Assembly (NCBI GenBank): GCA_937967375.1
Contig: CALCJF010000060.1
Span: forward strand, 30,178-94,177
Direction: 5' to 3'
Origin: an uncultured Leucobacter sp.
Lineage (GTDB): Bacteria > Actinomycetota > Actinomycetes > Actinomycetales > Microbacteriaceae
Length of the DNA stretch: 64,000 nt
Each line of letters opens with the position of its first letter. Within the stretch, counting starts at the first letter, position 1. The position numbers and the translations under genes are program-made. Of this stretch, positions 8,568 through 17,762 are shown in pieces. Below the pieces are notes generated by a model, which was not told where the DNA came from, did no database searches, and worked only from the letters and a program-made list of their open reading frames with translations.

Positions 8568-8632
8568 GCGAGGCTAGCTGAAGCGAAACCTCGTGGCGGT
8601 GCAGCGTGCCTGGGGCTGTCAGGCAGCCCGGG

Positions 8633-8647
8633 TAGCATGGAGACATG
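8633..8647 (+). promoter_or_regulatory. Predicted leaderless promoter of the PLDc_N gene and menD
   Basis: TAGCAT (8633-8638), six bases, then ATG 8645. Confidence 0.55.
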
Positions 8648-9070
8648 GTTCGTTTTGCGATCATTGGTGTAGTCGTCGGCGTGGCACTCGTGCTCTACGC
8701 GCTCGTCGACGCTGCAATGAGCGACCCGGCCAGGGCCCGCGGGGTGTCGAAGCCGGTGTGGGTTGTCATGATCGTCTTGCTGCCGGTGATCGGCGCCCTG
8801 CTCTGGCTCATCATCGGCAAATCGCGAGGCCCGATGCCGGCCGCGGTGCGCCCGCCAGACGACGATCCGCGCTTCACCGCGACGCGACTTTCTTCTGCCG
8901 AACTCGATGCGCACGTCGAAGAGCTCGAAGCTCGTCTTCGTGAGCTTGATGACGAGGTATTTCCCGGCGTCGATCGCGAGGCTGATGCGGGCTCCAGCGG
9001 CACCGAAACCGATGGCAAAGCGCCCGGTGGCTCGACGAAACCCGACGACCCCTCCGGCGAGAAGCAGTGA
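8645..9070 (+). CDS. PLDc_N domain membrane protein
   Basis: A 141-residue protein with two transmembrane helices (IIGVVVGVALVLYALVDAAM and WVVMIVLLPVIGALLWLIIG) joined by the PLDc_N linker DPARARGVSKP. This is the cytoplasmic-face hairpin otherwise found at the N-terminus of cardiolipin synthases; no phospholipase HKD motif is present. A hydrophilic tail with a short acidic helix (ELDAHVEELEARLRELDDE) follows. It overlaps menD by four bases and is the first gene of that unit. Function unknown. Confidence 0.85.
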   Translation: MVRFAIIGVVVGVALVLYALVDAAMSDPARARGVSKPVWVVMIVLLPVIGALLWLIIGKSRGPMPAAVRPPDDDPRFTATRLSSAELDAHVEELEARLRELDDEVFPGVDREADAGSSGTETDGKAPGGSTKPDDPSGEKQ

Positions 9071-10869
9071 CACAGCCCGCACTCGCCTCGCAGTACGCGA
9101 CCGAGCTGCTCGGCGCACTCGTTCGGCTTGGAGTGCGCGATGTGGTCGTATGCCCGGGGTCGCGCTCGCAGGCGCTCGCGCTTGCCGCCGCGCAGGCTGA
9201 GGCTGCGGGGGCGGTTCGTCTGCACGTGCGCCTCGACGAGCGCTCGGCGGGCTTCTTCGCCCTCGGCGTCACGAGTGAGACCGGAGTGCCAACGCCGGTC
9301 ATCGTCACGAGCGGATCTGCAGTCGCAAACCTCTTGCCAGCGGCGCTCGAGGCTCACGAGTCGCGAGTGCCGCTATTGCTACTGACCGCGGATCGGCCCG
9401 CGGTGCTGCGGGGCACGAGAAGCAACCAGACGACGAGGCAGTCGGGGCTCTTTGCAGAGTGCTCGAGGCTCGCGCTCGATATTGACGTCGATGAAGCGCT
9501 CGAGGTGGCGGCAGGAACAGTCAGCCTGCATGATCCAGCAACAGTCGCCGCTCGTGCGATGAGTGCCGCAGTTGGCGCGCGGGCAGATCTGCCCGCCGGG
9601 CCTGTGCAGCTGAACCTGCAGTTTCGTGAGCCGCTCTCGAGCGCTGTCGGGAGCCTGCCTCAGCTGCCGAGCGAGGTATTCGAAGGCGCCGCGCGAGACC
9701 GTGATGCCGGGGTTGCGCCGGGCGGTGTCACTCGCGCCGGCGATACCGTCTCACGCCGCGACCCGATCGCGGCCACGACGAGCTACCTGCACGAGGGCGA
9801 CGCCCTGGCGGTGGTCATCGCGGGCGAGGGGGCGGGTCTCGAGGCAGAGGCGTTTGCCCATGCCGCAGGTTTGCCCCTGCTCGCTGAAGTCGTGAGCGGG
9901 GTGCGCTTCGGTCGCGAGGCAATCACCGCCTATGCCAGTCTCATCGATGACGCTGAAACCGGTGCGCTCATCGAACGCGCCATCGTGTTTGGGCATCCTA
10001 CCCTCACACGGCAGGTGCCCGCGCTACTGAAGCGTGACGATGTTGAAGTGATTGTCGTCGACCCGCATTGTGGCGATCAGGTCGATCATTTTGACCCGAG
10101 CGGCACTGCCGCTGTCGTGGCCTCGGCGCACGTCAGCGAATCATACGAACCGAGCAGCATGCGTCGCTGGCTCGGAAGGTGGGTAGTTGCAGATCGTGCG
10201 CTGCGCGAAGCGCGATCCACCGTGCATGAACCCGACCTCGAAGCTGCGAAAGCTACCGGATACAAAGAGCGAAACGCCTATGCTCGTGCTGAGCTCGGGG
10301 CGGCAAAAGAATCGGTGACCCGCGAGATGCTCGCCGAAAGCGTGTGGCGGGCGAGTTGGCCGCACGATCGGCTCGTGCTTGCCGCCTCACGCATGGTGCG
10401 CGTGCTCGACGCGATCGCGACCCCGCGCCGGGTCGAGGTGCGGGCGAACCGAGGTCTCGCCGGTATCGATGGCACGATCGCCACCGCGTTTGGTATCGCG
10501 GCAGCGAGTCAGGTCGAGGATCAGCCCTCGCTCGGGGCAGGTGTGACCCGGGTGCTCATCGGAGACCTTGCGCTGCTGCACGACGCTGGCTCATTGCTGC
10601 TGCCCGAGAACGAGCCACACCCCCGATTGCAGCTTTTCGTTGGCAACGATGGTGGCGGAACGATCTTTGACACATTGGAGGCCGCGCTGACTGCCGACGC
10701 TGCCGCTTTCGACCGCGTCATGTACACGCCACAGCGGGCCGACTTTGAGTCGCTCGCTCGCGCATACGGCTGGCAGTATCGCCGGGTCGAGACCCGAGGC
10801 GCGCTTGAGCGGCTGCTGACCGAGCAGGTCGCGGGCCCGCAGCTGGTCGAGGTGCCGCTGGGGCGCTGA
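9067..10869 (+). CDS. menD: 2-succinyl-5-enolpyruvyl-6-hydroxy-3-cyclohexene-1-carboxylate synthase (MenD)
   Basis: A thiamine-diphosphate enzyme that adds 2-oxoglutarate-derived succinic semialdehyde to isochorismate, the first committed step of menaquinone synthesis. The 600 residues show VVVCPGSRSQALALA near 27-41, the conserved LDERSAGFFALG near 56, the SNQTTRQSGLF region, and GLAGIDGTIATAFGIA near 465 in the cofactor domain. The long middle segment (residues about 190-240) is poorly conserved. GTG 9067 overlaps the upstream stop. Its substrate is made by MenF, encoded 12 kb downstream beyond the hydantoin-type cluster. Confidence 0.95.
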   Translation: MTQPALASQYATELLGALVRLGVRDVVVCPGSRSQALALAAAQAEAAGAVRLHVRLDERSAGFFALGVTSETGVPTPVIVTSGSAVANLLPAALEAHESRVPLLLLTADRPAVLRGTRSNQTTRQSGLFAECSRLALDIDVDEALEVAAGTVSLHDPATVAARAMSAAVGARADLPAGPVQLNLQFREPLSSAVGSLPQLPSEVFEGAARDRDAGVAPGGVTRAGDTVSRRDPIAATTSYLHEGDALAVVIAGEGAGLEAEAFAHAAGLPLLAEVVSGVRFGREAITAYASLIDDAETGALIERAIVFGHPTLTRQVPALLKRDDVEVIVVDPHCGDQVDHFDPSGTAAVVASAHVSESYEPSSMRRWLGRWVVADRALREARSTVHEPDLEAAKATGYKERNAYARAELGAAKESVTREMLAESVWRASWPHDRLVLAASRMVRVLDAIATPRRVEVRANRGLAGIDGTIATAFGIAAASQVEDQPSLGAGVTRVLIGDLALLHDAGSLLLPENEPHPRLQLFVGNDGGGTIFDTLEAALTADAAAFDRVMYTPQRADFESLARAYGWQYRRVETRGALERLLTEQVAGPQLVEVPLGR

Positions 10870-10873
10870 GCCT

Positions 10874-11269
10874 TCAGGCGCTCAGGTCTCGTTCCACGCT
10901 CTCCGAGAGGTGCCAGTGAGCCATCTTCCACTCACCCGCGATGCGGCGCATGACGAAGGTGACGCGCACGGGATCGGGCAGCGCCTCGCCGCTCGGCAGC
11001 ACACCCCGTGGAAAGTCAATCAGCCACGCGACGTCGCCCACCATCCAACCGCTTGGGTTCGAGTCGACGCACGATGCGGGTTCGTGCGATCCGATCGACT
11101 CGTAGATATCGGCGATTTTGCGATCGACGTGCCCGCCCGAGTGGAAGCCCACGAAGTCCGACTCCTCGTCTTCGACCGAGTGCGCCGCGATGTACTCGAC
11201 GTCTCGCGCGAGGCATGCCGCGAAGTATTCTTTCGCGAAATCGTTCATCTCTTGCGTCGTTGCGGCCAT
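10874..11269 (-). CDS. NTF2-fold (SnoaL/DUF4440-like) protein
   Basis: A 131-residue single-domain protein. Start MAATTQEMNDFAKEYF at 11269 follows AAGGGAT by six bases. The pattern of a helical N-terminus, HSVEDEESDFVGFHSGGHVDRK, and a final strand MRRIAGEWKMAHWHLS is typical of the cone-shaped NTF2 fold used by ketosteroid-isomerase-like enzymes and binding proteins. It is the last gene of the hydantoin-type operon, 103 bases after the amidohydrolase, so a role in that pathway is possible but unproven. Confidence 0.75.
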   Translation of the reverse strand: MAATTQEMNDFAKEYFAACLARDVEYIAAHSVEDEESDFVGFHSGGHVDRKIADIYESIGSHEPASCVDSNPSGWMVGDVAWLIDFPRGVLPSGEALPDPVRVTFVMRRIAGEWKMAHWHLSESVERDLSA

Positions 11270-11372
11270 TTGATATCCCTTGATCTTGTCGTGCTGCGGT
11301 CTTTGCGGGGCGCAGCACGGTGGCGAATGGCGCAGTAGCGTGGGCGGCCCGCACCCGCGAGCCGCCCACAAC

Positions 11373-12584
11373 TCACGCCGCCCGCGCCACGTCGGCGCCG
11401 GCTTGAATTACGGACTCGAGGTTCTCGCCGAACCGCGTGAAATCCCACGCATCGCCACCGAGCACGAGCAGATCGGCGGCCTTTCCAGCCTCAATCGTGC
11501 CGACCTCGTCTTCGATGCGCAGCATTTCGGCGGCACCCGAAGTGGCCGCGACGAGCGCCTCCCCGGCCGACATGCCGGCCCGCATCATGATCACGAGCTC
11601 GCGAGGGGCCTGCCCGTGGGCGAACACCCCGCCGTCGGTGCCCATCGCGATCTTTACGCCAGCGCGATGCGCGCGGGCGATCGACTCGAGATGCGTGTCG
11701 ACCACCGACCGCGCCTTCGCCTCCATTTCGGGGGCGACACGCATGCCCGCGTCGATGGCATCGATGAGCGCGGTGGGCGCGAGCAGCGTGGGCACCAGCC
11801 AGGCGCCCGTCTCGAGAAAGAGCTCGATGCACTCGTCATCGATGAAGATGCCGTGTTCGATTGAGCGCACCCCGGCCCGCAGCGCATTCTTGATGCCCGC
11901 GGCGCCCTGCGCGTGCGCCAGCACGTCTTGGCCGGCCGCCTGCGCCTCGTCGACGCAGACCCGCAGCTCTTCGAGCGAGAACTGCGAATGTCGTGGGTCA
12001 TCGCGGGTCGACATCACGCCGCCCGACGAGCAGACCTTGATCGTGTCAGACCCAGCGCGAATCACCTCGCGAACGCGCTTGCGCATGTCGTCGACGCCGT
12101 CGACCACCGTATCGGGGCGGCCCGGGTGCGGCACCATGAGGCGCTGATGATCGCCGTGCACGTTCCAGCCGTCGACGTGGCCGCCGGTCTGGCTCAGCAC
12201 AGTGACGGCGATCTTCAGTCGCGGCCCCTCGATCAGGCCCTGCTCGACTGCGGTCTTCACGCCGAGATCGATGCCGCCGGCATCGCGCATCGTGGTGACG
12301 CCCGAGTCGAGAATGGTCTTCAGGTTGCGGCCCGCCTCGAAGAACTGCAGCGAGAACGGCTGCTGCTGCGTCTTCACCACATCCATCCCGTTGAAAAGGG
12401 CGTGGGCGTGGCTATCGATGAGGCCCGGTGTGATCAGTTTGCCGCTGACGTCACGCACCTCATCGCCACTCAGTCCGCTGCCGACCTCGGCGATCCTGCC
12501 GTTCTCGATCGCGATATCGCCAACGAACGGCGCGCGGCCGGTTCCATCGAACACCTCTGCGCCCGAGAGCACGACGCGGGTCAT
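11373..12584 (-). CDS. Metal-dependent amidohydrolase (prolidase/aryldialkylphosphatase-like group)
   Basis: A 403-residue TIM-barrel hydrolase of the amidohydrolase superfamily. It shows the metal ligands in order: HxH (H59, H61 in LIDSHAHALF), the probable carboxylated lysine in DTIKVCSSGGVMS, histidines in LAHAQG and SIEHGIF, and the aspartate in AMGTDGGVFAHG. The N- and C-terminal beta-sandwich pieces (VVLSGAEVFDG, GKAADLLVLGGD) frame it. The group hydrolyses amide bonds of carbamoyl or dipeptide-like substrates. It overlaps the DUF917 gene by four bases, which suggests it acts on the ring-opened or cyclic product of that pathway; substrate unknown. Confidence 0.88.
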   Translation of the reverse strand: MTRVVLSGAEVFDGTGRAPFVGDIAIENGRIAEVGSGLSGDEVRDVSGKLITPGLIDSHAHALFNGMDVVKTQQQPFSLQFFEAGRNLKTILDSGVTTMRDAGGIDLGVKTAVEQGLIEGPRLKIAVTVLSQTGGHVDGWNVHGDHQRLMVPHPGRPDTVVDGVDDMRKRVREVIRAGSDTIKVCSSGGVMSTRDDPRHSQFSLEELRVCVDEAQAAGQDVLAHAQGAAGIKNALRAGVRSIEHGIFIDDECIELFLETGAWLVPTLLAPTALIDAIDAGMRVAPEMEAKARSVVDTHLESIARAHRAGVKIAMGTDGGVFAHGQAPRELVIMMRAGMSAGEALVAATSGAAEMLRIEDEVGTIEAGKAADLLVLGGDAWDFTRFGENLESVIQAGADVARAA

Positions 12585-13660
12585 CGCACGAACTCCTCGA
12601 CCGGCTTGAAATCGGTGTCGTACTTGAATCGTCGCGGTCCCGAGAGCTTCAGCCCGTCAGGTGTGCGCCAGCGATCGTCGCAGGGCAGACCGATCACTGC
12701 CACGCGGAAGCCGTAACGGATCTCCTCGGCCGGAATCGGTTCACCCGAATCGAGCTCGAGCGTCATGATCAGGTCGGGGGTGGTCGCGACGACCTCGCCG
12801 TCGCGCTCCGCCATCAGGTGTTCGTTTTGCGAGTGCAGAATCATCGTGCGGCCCTCGTCGACGCCGAGCCCGCTGAGTTCTGAACGGCCGAAGGTCCAAC
12901 CGCCCTCGTTGCGGCGCTCGATGTGCTCGATCTTGCCCTCGAACAGCAGAATGCCGTTCTGGTTATCGATGACGGCCTGCACCGGCGAGCGGTGCTCGGC
13001 CCGGGCCTGCCTGATGGCCTGCCCGAGCTCGACCGAGGCGCTGAGCACACCTCGTACGAGCCAGGCCTTTGCCTGTGCGCCGGTCATCGGGTAGAGCGCC
13101 ATCGCGGTGTTGGCGCCGCTGGTGACGGCCGCCGAACGGGCGATCTGCTCGGCCCACGAGTTTTCTTTGCAGACCATGAAGAGGTCGTTGCCGTGCTCGT
13201 CGACCATCATCATCGGGGTGCCCTGGCCGCCGTAAAGCGTCGGCGTTACCATTTCGAGGTGCGGAAAGGCCCGACCCATGCCGTCGGCATCGATCACGGG
13301 CACCCGTGCAACCGCTGCGGTGGCAAAAGGGGTGACCGCGTTCAGGCCGCCAGCCTCGGCGGGGCAGACGTAGTCGTACTTCACGCCCATCCGCTCCTCG
13401 AAGAGGCGCAGCACGCGATCGTACTCTTCTGCGCGGGGCAGCTTCTCGGCGAGCACACCGGGTGCACCCATGCCGGCAATGAACACCACGTTAGCGTCGT
13501 CAGGCACCTCCTCGACGTCGACGAGCGGCACGGGGCCGAAGCGGCGAATCGCATCGCGCGCGAGCAGCGTGCCGATGTAAGGATCGCCGCCGCCGCCGGA
13601 GCCGAAGACGGTCGAGCCGAAGGTGATGTCGTTGAGGGCTTGTTCGTCGATGAGTCGCAT
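12581..13660 (-). CDS. DUF917 family protein, copy 2 (thiohydantoin-desulfurase-like)
   Basis: A 359-residue DUF917 protein. It has the glycine-rich N-terminus TVFGSGGGGDPYIG, the conserved PAEAGGLNA near residue 105, DADGMGRAFPHLEM near 128 and a C-terminal beta domain with PDLIMTLELDSGEPI. From memory, Pfam has renamed this family after S-methyl-thiohydantoin desulfurase, and its members often neighbour or fuse to HyuA-type proteins. It is two bases from the intact HyuA-like gene, an arrangement matching those fusions. This copy retains the residues seen in most family members, so it is likely the catalytic one. Confidence 0.85.
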   Translation of the reverse strand: MRLIDEQALNDITFGSTVFGSGGGGDPYIGTLLARDAIRRFGPVPLVDVEEVPDDANVVFIAGMGAPGVLAEKLPRAEEYDRVLRLFEERMGVKYDYVCPAEAGGLNAVTPFATAAVARVPVIDADGMGRAFPHLEMVTPTLYGGQGTPMMMVDEHGNDLFMVCKENSWAEQIARSAAVTSGANTAMALYPMTGAQAKAWLVRGVLSASVELGQAIRQARAEHRSPVQAVIDNQNGILLFEGKIEHIERRNEGGWTFGRSELSGLGVDEGRTMILHSQNEHLMAERDGEVVATTPDLIMTLELDSGEPIPAEEIRYGFRVAVIGLPCDDRWRTPDGLKLSGPRRFKYDTDFKPVEEFVR

Positions 13661-13662
13661 GA

Positions 13663-15219
13663 TTAACGGCCTTCCGAGATCGTATTGGGGTTGAACGGGC
13701 CGACGGCTTTGACCCGGGCGTGCACCGCGGTGCCACCCGGCAGGTGGGTGAGGGGAACTTCTTCGGCTTCGATGATGCGCACGCGCGAGGGATCGGCACC
13801 GGCCTCGACAGCGCGTTGCACAGCGAGGGCCTTCGCCTCCTCGAGCACCTCGGCGCGCGTCTTGCCGTCGAGTGCGTAGATGCTGTCGACCTCACCACCG
13901 GCCTCGGCGAACGATGCGCCGACCGCGTTCGCGACACCGGCGTTCTCGGGAATGATGATGTTCTCGAGACCGGGCACGGCCTTGAGCAGCGGCGCGCCGC
14001 CGCCAACGGCGATCACGGGCACATCTGCTGAGCTGAGCTTCGCCTTCTCGACTGCCTGCACCAGCATGTCGCGCACGCGGTCGAGAGCGGTGCCGACAAG
14101 AGCCCCATCGAGACCAGCGACCTTCGCCGCGTCGCCGATCGGCTCGGCGCCGCCGGCCACGGCGACATCGGTGAAGGTGGTGGTCGAGCCGCCGAACACG
14201 AGCGCCTCGCTGCCGATGCGGTAGCCGACGCTCTCGGGGCCGACCTTCGAACCGTCGCCCTCGATGATGGTGCCGCCGCCCAGCGCGAGCGACAGCACAT
14301 CGGGAATGCGGAAGTTCGAGCGCACGCCCGCGAGGCTCATCGCAATGGTCGACTCGCGCGGAAACCCGTGCTGCAGCATGCCGATGTCTGAGGTCGTGCC
14401 GCCCACGTCGATCACCACGCCGTCGTTGATACCCGCCAGCAGAGCTGCCCCGCGCATCGAGTTGGTGGGGCCAGATGCGATCGTGAAGATCGGGAAGAGC
14501 CGCGCGCGATCGAGGGTCATCACCGTGCCGTCGTTCTGCGAGAGCAGGATCGGGGCGGTGATGCCGACGCTGGTGACAACCTGCTCGAGCCCGTCGACTA
14601 CCTGCGCCGCGAGGTCGCGCAGCGCGGCGTTGAGAATGGTCGCGTTCTCGCGCTCGAGAATGCCGACGCGGCCCACCAGGGCCGAGCGGGTGACCGTCGC
14701 GCCTGGCAGCTCCGCTTCAAGGATCTCGGCCGCACGTATCTCGGGATCCTCGTTGACCGATGAAAACACGGCGCTGAGCGCGACGTGCTTGATGCCGGCC
14801 TCACGAATCTTCGCAGCGGTCTCGCGCAACCCCTCTTCGTCGAGTTCGTTCAGCAGGCGACCGTCGAACTGCGAGCCGCCCTGCACGACGTGAAAGTTGT
14901 CGCCGATGATGGGCAGCAGGTGCTCTGGCCAGTCGATCATCGGAAACAGCGACTGCGGCGGGGTGGCGATGCGCACTGCCGCGACCTGTGCCAGGCCCTT
15001 CGCCTGCGCGATCGCGTTGATGAAGTGCGTGGTGCCGATGAAGACCGACTCGACCTCGGCCGGGTCGATGCCTTCGAGCACCCTGGTGAGGGCGGTCAGA
15101 ATGCCCGAGGTGACGTCTTCTGTCGTGGTCGCTTTGGTCGCGGCGACGACCTCGCTGCCTCGCAGAACGGCGGCGTCGGTGTTGGTGCCTCCGACGTCGA
15201 TGCCAATACGCAGACTCAT
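13663..15219 (-). CDS. Hydantoinase/oxoprolinase family protein (HyuA-like), intact copy
   Basis: A 518-residue ATP-using protein of the actin/ASKHA fold. The phosphate-binding motif IDVGGTNTD (residues 7-15) and the second glycine motif VIDVGGTTSDIG (about 268-279) are intact, followed by ALGGGTII and the adenosine loop VIAVGGGAPLLK. Known relatives hydrolyse hydantoins or 5-oxoproline with ATP. There is no HyuB-like partner; the partner here is the DUF917 protein. A paralogue at 18.8-20.1 kb has lost these motifs. ATG 15219 is preceded by a purine-rich AGGAAG. Confidence 0.9.
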   Translation of the reverse strand: MSLRIGIDVGGTNTDAAVLRGSEVVAATKATTTEDVTSGILTALTRVLEGIDPAEVESVFIGTTHFINAIAQAKGLAQVAAVRIATPPQSLFPMIDWPEHLLPIIGDNFHVVQGGSQFDGRLLNELDEEGLRETAAKIREAGIKHVALSAVFSSVNEDPEIRAAEILEAELPGATVTRSALVGRVGILERENATILNAALRDLAAQVVDGLEQVVTSVGITAPILLSQNDGTVMTLDRARLFPIFTIASGPTNSMRGAALLAGINDGVVIDVGGTTSDIGMLQHGFPRESTIAMSLAGVRSNFRIPDVLSLALGGGTIIEGDGSKVGPESVGYRIGSEALVFGGSTTTFTDVAVAGGAEPIGDAAKVAGLDGALVGTALDRVRDMLVQAVEKAKLSSADVPVIAVGGGAPLLKAVPGLENIIIPENAGVANAVGASFAEAGGEVDSIYALDGKTRAEVLEEAKALAVQRAVEAGADPSRVRIIEAEEVPLTHLPGGTAVHARVKAVGPFNPNTISEGR

Positions 15220-15260
15220 TGATTTCTTCCTGTCTATGATGGGGTCTTTATAAGTGGGGG

Positions 15261-16223
15261 TCAGTCTTTGCGGGTGCGATCGAGCGCGACGGCGAGGATC
15301 AGCACGAGACCGGATGCGGTGCCCTGCCAGAACGAACTGACGCCCGCGGCGAACAACAGGCTGTTCAGCACGCCGAGGAACAGCACACCGAAGAGCGTGC
15401 GGGTCGCGCTGCCGAAGCCGCCCGAGAAGCGGGTGCCGCCGAGCAGCACCGCCGACAGCGCGGTCATCTCCATGCCAGTGCCTGCTGTGGTCTGGGCGGA
15501 GCCGAGTGTGCCGACCGTCAGCAGGCCTGCGATCGATGCGGCGAACGCGCTGATCACGAACGAGATGATGATGACGCGCGAGACCGGAATGCCGGCGAGG
15601 CGCGCGGTCTCGGGGCTCGCACCGACCGCGTAGAGCGCGCGGCCGAAGCTAGTGCCGCGAAGCACCAGCGTCGCGATGATGAACACGACGACCGCGATGA
15701 TGACGAGGTTCGGAATGATGCCGATGCGGCCGGTGGCAAGGGTCTGCAACCAGGGCACGTCGACGTTCTTGCTCTGGCCATTCAAGAGCACCTGCACCTG
15801 GCTGCGCAGCAGGGCGAAGAGGCCGAGCGTCACGATCAGAAACGAGATCTTGAGCTTCGTGATGAGCAGGCCCTGTACGAATCCGATCAACGAACCTACG
15901 ACGAGTGCGAGTAGTACCGAAAGGATCGGGGGGATGCCCGAGATCACAAGCACCGCGAACACGGCGCCCGCGAAGCCGACCATCGAGCCAACCGTCAGGT
16001 CGGCGGCTCGACCGATCACCACGAACGTCTCGCCGATCGCCACGATCAGCAGCAGCGAGGAGAACGTGAGGATGTTGATGAAGCTTGTGACCGAGCGGAA
16101 GCTCGGGAACAGGATCAGACCGGCCGCGATCAGCGCGAGCAGCGCCGCAGGCAGCATGATGTCGGTCGCATGGCTGCGGAAGAAGTTCTTCTTGGTGCCC
16201 GGGAGGGCGATGGTTTGGGTCAC
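15261..16223 (-). CDS. Ribose-type (CUT2/RbsC-like) ABC transporter permease
   Basis: A 320-residue membrane protein with about nine or ten hydrophobic helices, of the branched-chain/ribose permease family. The cytoplasmic loop YAVGASPETARLAGIPVSRV is the typical ATPase-contact region, and the late glycine-rich segment LLGGTRFSGGFGSATRTLFG is conserved in RbsC relatives. Its start overlaps the ATPase gene by four bases. It should form the channel for the importer whose binding protein and ATPase lie upstream in the same operon. Confidence 0.92.
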   Translation of the reverse strand: MTQTIALPGTKKNFFRSHATDIMLPAALLALIAAGLILFPSFRSVTSFINILTFSSLLLIVAIGETFVVIGRAADLTVGSMVGFAGAVFAVLVISGIPPILSVLLALVVGSLIGFVQGLLITKLKISFLIVTLGLFALLRSQVQVLLNGQSKNVDVPWLQTLATGRIGIIPNLVIIAVVVFIIATLVLRGTSFGRALYAVGASPETARLAGIPVSRVIIISFVISAFAASIAGLLTVGTLGSAQTTAGTGMEMTALSAVLLGGTRFSGGFGSATRTLFGVLFLGVLNSLLFAAGVSSFWQGTASGLVLILAVALDRTRKD

Positions 16224-17758
16224 GACGTTGATCCGTTTCGCTCAGTGTCGGTGTGATTGATGGGGGAGTCGGTATCTTCGACTCCTGATGCGAGTGCGAC
16301 GAGCCTCGGATAAGGGGTGTCCGCGGGCACGTCGGCAACGACACGCCCGTCGACGCAGACGTACAAGCGGTCGGCGATCTCCTGCAGCTCTTCGAACTCA
16401 GAGCTCACCGCCAATACGCCGCCCCCGCGTGCAGCGAAGTCGCGCATCAGTTCATGGATCGCGGCCCGACCTGTGCGGTCGACGCCCTGCGTTGGCTCGT
16501 CGGCCACGAGCAGGTCGGGATCGCTCATCAACTCGCGAGCGATCACCACGCGCTGCGCGTTACCGCCGCTTAGCGAAGTGACCTCTACCGTGTGCGAGGC
16601 TGTCTTGATGCCGAAGCGGTCGATGGCCTGTTGGGTGTCGGTCGGGCTCGGCGAGAAGGGTGCAAGCGAGGCGAGGCTGTGTCTGACGAGCCGGCCCACC
16701 TCGATGTTCTTTGCGACCGAGAGTGCCGGAAACAGGCCCTCGTTCAGGCGGTCCTCGGGAATGTAGGCGATGCCGGCCCTGCGAGCCGCGCGGGCCGTCT
16801 TCGGCAGCGGGCCACCGCGGAAACGCACACCCTTCGAATCTCCGTCGACTCCGGCAACCAGCTTGCACAGGCGTGAGCGGCCGCTTCCCGCCATGCCGAC
16901 GATGCCGACGATCTCGCCAGAGCGGATCGAGAGCGACTCGATTTCGAGGCCCGAGCGAGCGCGGGTGGTCTCGACCGAGAGCACCTCGTGCTCGCCCTTC
17001 GTGACGTGCTCGACCCGTTCGGCGTCTGAGGTCGCAACCCCGCGGCCGGCAGCGAGTGTGTCGACGATCTCCTCGATCGAGATGTCGGCCACTGGGCTGT
17101 CGAGCTTCAACTTGCCGTCGACGAGCACTGCGACCCGGTCGGCGAGGCGCACGATGTCGCGCAGGCGGTGGCTCACGATCACTACGGAGCCTCCGCGCGA
17201 GGTTACCTCGTGGGTGATCTGCTCGACAAGTTCGACCCCGTGGTCGCCGAGCACAGCCGTGGGCTCATCGAGTGCGAGCACCCGCGGTTCGGTGAGCATG
17301 CCGCGCGCGAGCCCGAGCATCGCTCGGTCGGCCTTGCGCAGTTCGCCGGCAGGTGCATCGGGATTGATGTGCGGGAGCACCTCTCGAACCCGTGCTCGGG
17401 CAGCGGCCTTTGCTTCGGCGTTTGGGGCGAGGCCGAGCAAGCCGGAGTTGCCGAGGATCAGGTTCTCCCAGGCGGGAAGCGTGGGAGCCATGTGAGGCTC
17501 CTGGGGAACGAGGGTCACCCCGGCTGCCAGCGCGGCCGCCGGGCGGTCGAAGACGAGGTCTCCGTCCGCTCCGACGACCGTTCCGGAGGTTGGACCCCGC
17601 TGACCGGTCAGCACGTTCAGGAGTGTCGTCTTGCCCGAGCCGTTGGCGCCGACGACGGCGAGCACCTCGCCCGGGGCGATGTCGATGGTGACATCGTCGA
17701 GCGCGCGGTTGCCCGGGTACTCGACGGTCACTCCTCTGAGACCGATCAGACGTGTCAT
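16220..17758 (-). CDS. Ribose-type ABC transporter ATP-binding protein (two fused NBDs, RbsA-like)
   Basis: A 512-residue ATPase with two nucleotide-binding domains. The first has an intact Walker A (GANGSGKTTLLNVL) and Walker B (LALDEPTAVLG) but an altered signature (LRKADRAML). The second has a degenerate Walker A (GMAGSGRSRLC) with a good signature (LSGGNAQRVVIAREL) and DEPTQGVD. This asymmetric arrangement is normal for RbsA/MglA proteins, with one consensus and one degenerate site. It is four bases after the binding-protein gene. Confidence 0.93.
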   Translation of the reverse strand: MTRLIGLRGVTVEYPGNRALDDVTIDIAPGEVLAVVGANGSGKTTLLNVLTGQRGPTSGTVVGADGDLVFDRPAAALAAGVTLVPQEPHMAPTLPAWENLILGNSGLLGLAPNAEAKAAARARVREVLPHINPDAPAGELRKADRAMLGLARGMLTEPRVLALDEPTAVLGDHGVELVEQITHEVTSRGGSVVIVSHRLRDIVRLADRVAVLVDGKLKLDSPVADISIEEIVDTLAAGRGVATSDAERVEHVTKGEHEVLSVETTRARSGLEIESLSIRSGEIVGIVGMAGSGRSRLCKLVAGVDGDSKGVRFRGGPLPKTARAARRAGIAYIPEDRLNEGLFPALSVAKNIEVGRLVRHSLASLAPFSPSPTDTQQAIDRFGIKTASHTVEVTSLSGGNAQRVVIARELMSDPDLLVADEPTQGVDRTGRAAIHELMRDFAARGGGVLAVSSEFEELQEIADRLYVCVDGRVVADVPADTPYPRLVALASGVEDTDSPINHTDTERNGSTS

Positions 17759-17762
17759 CTTG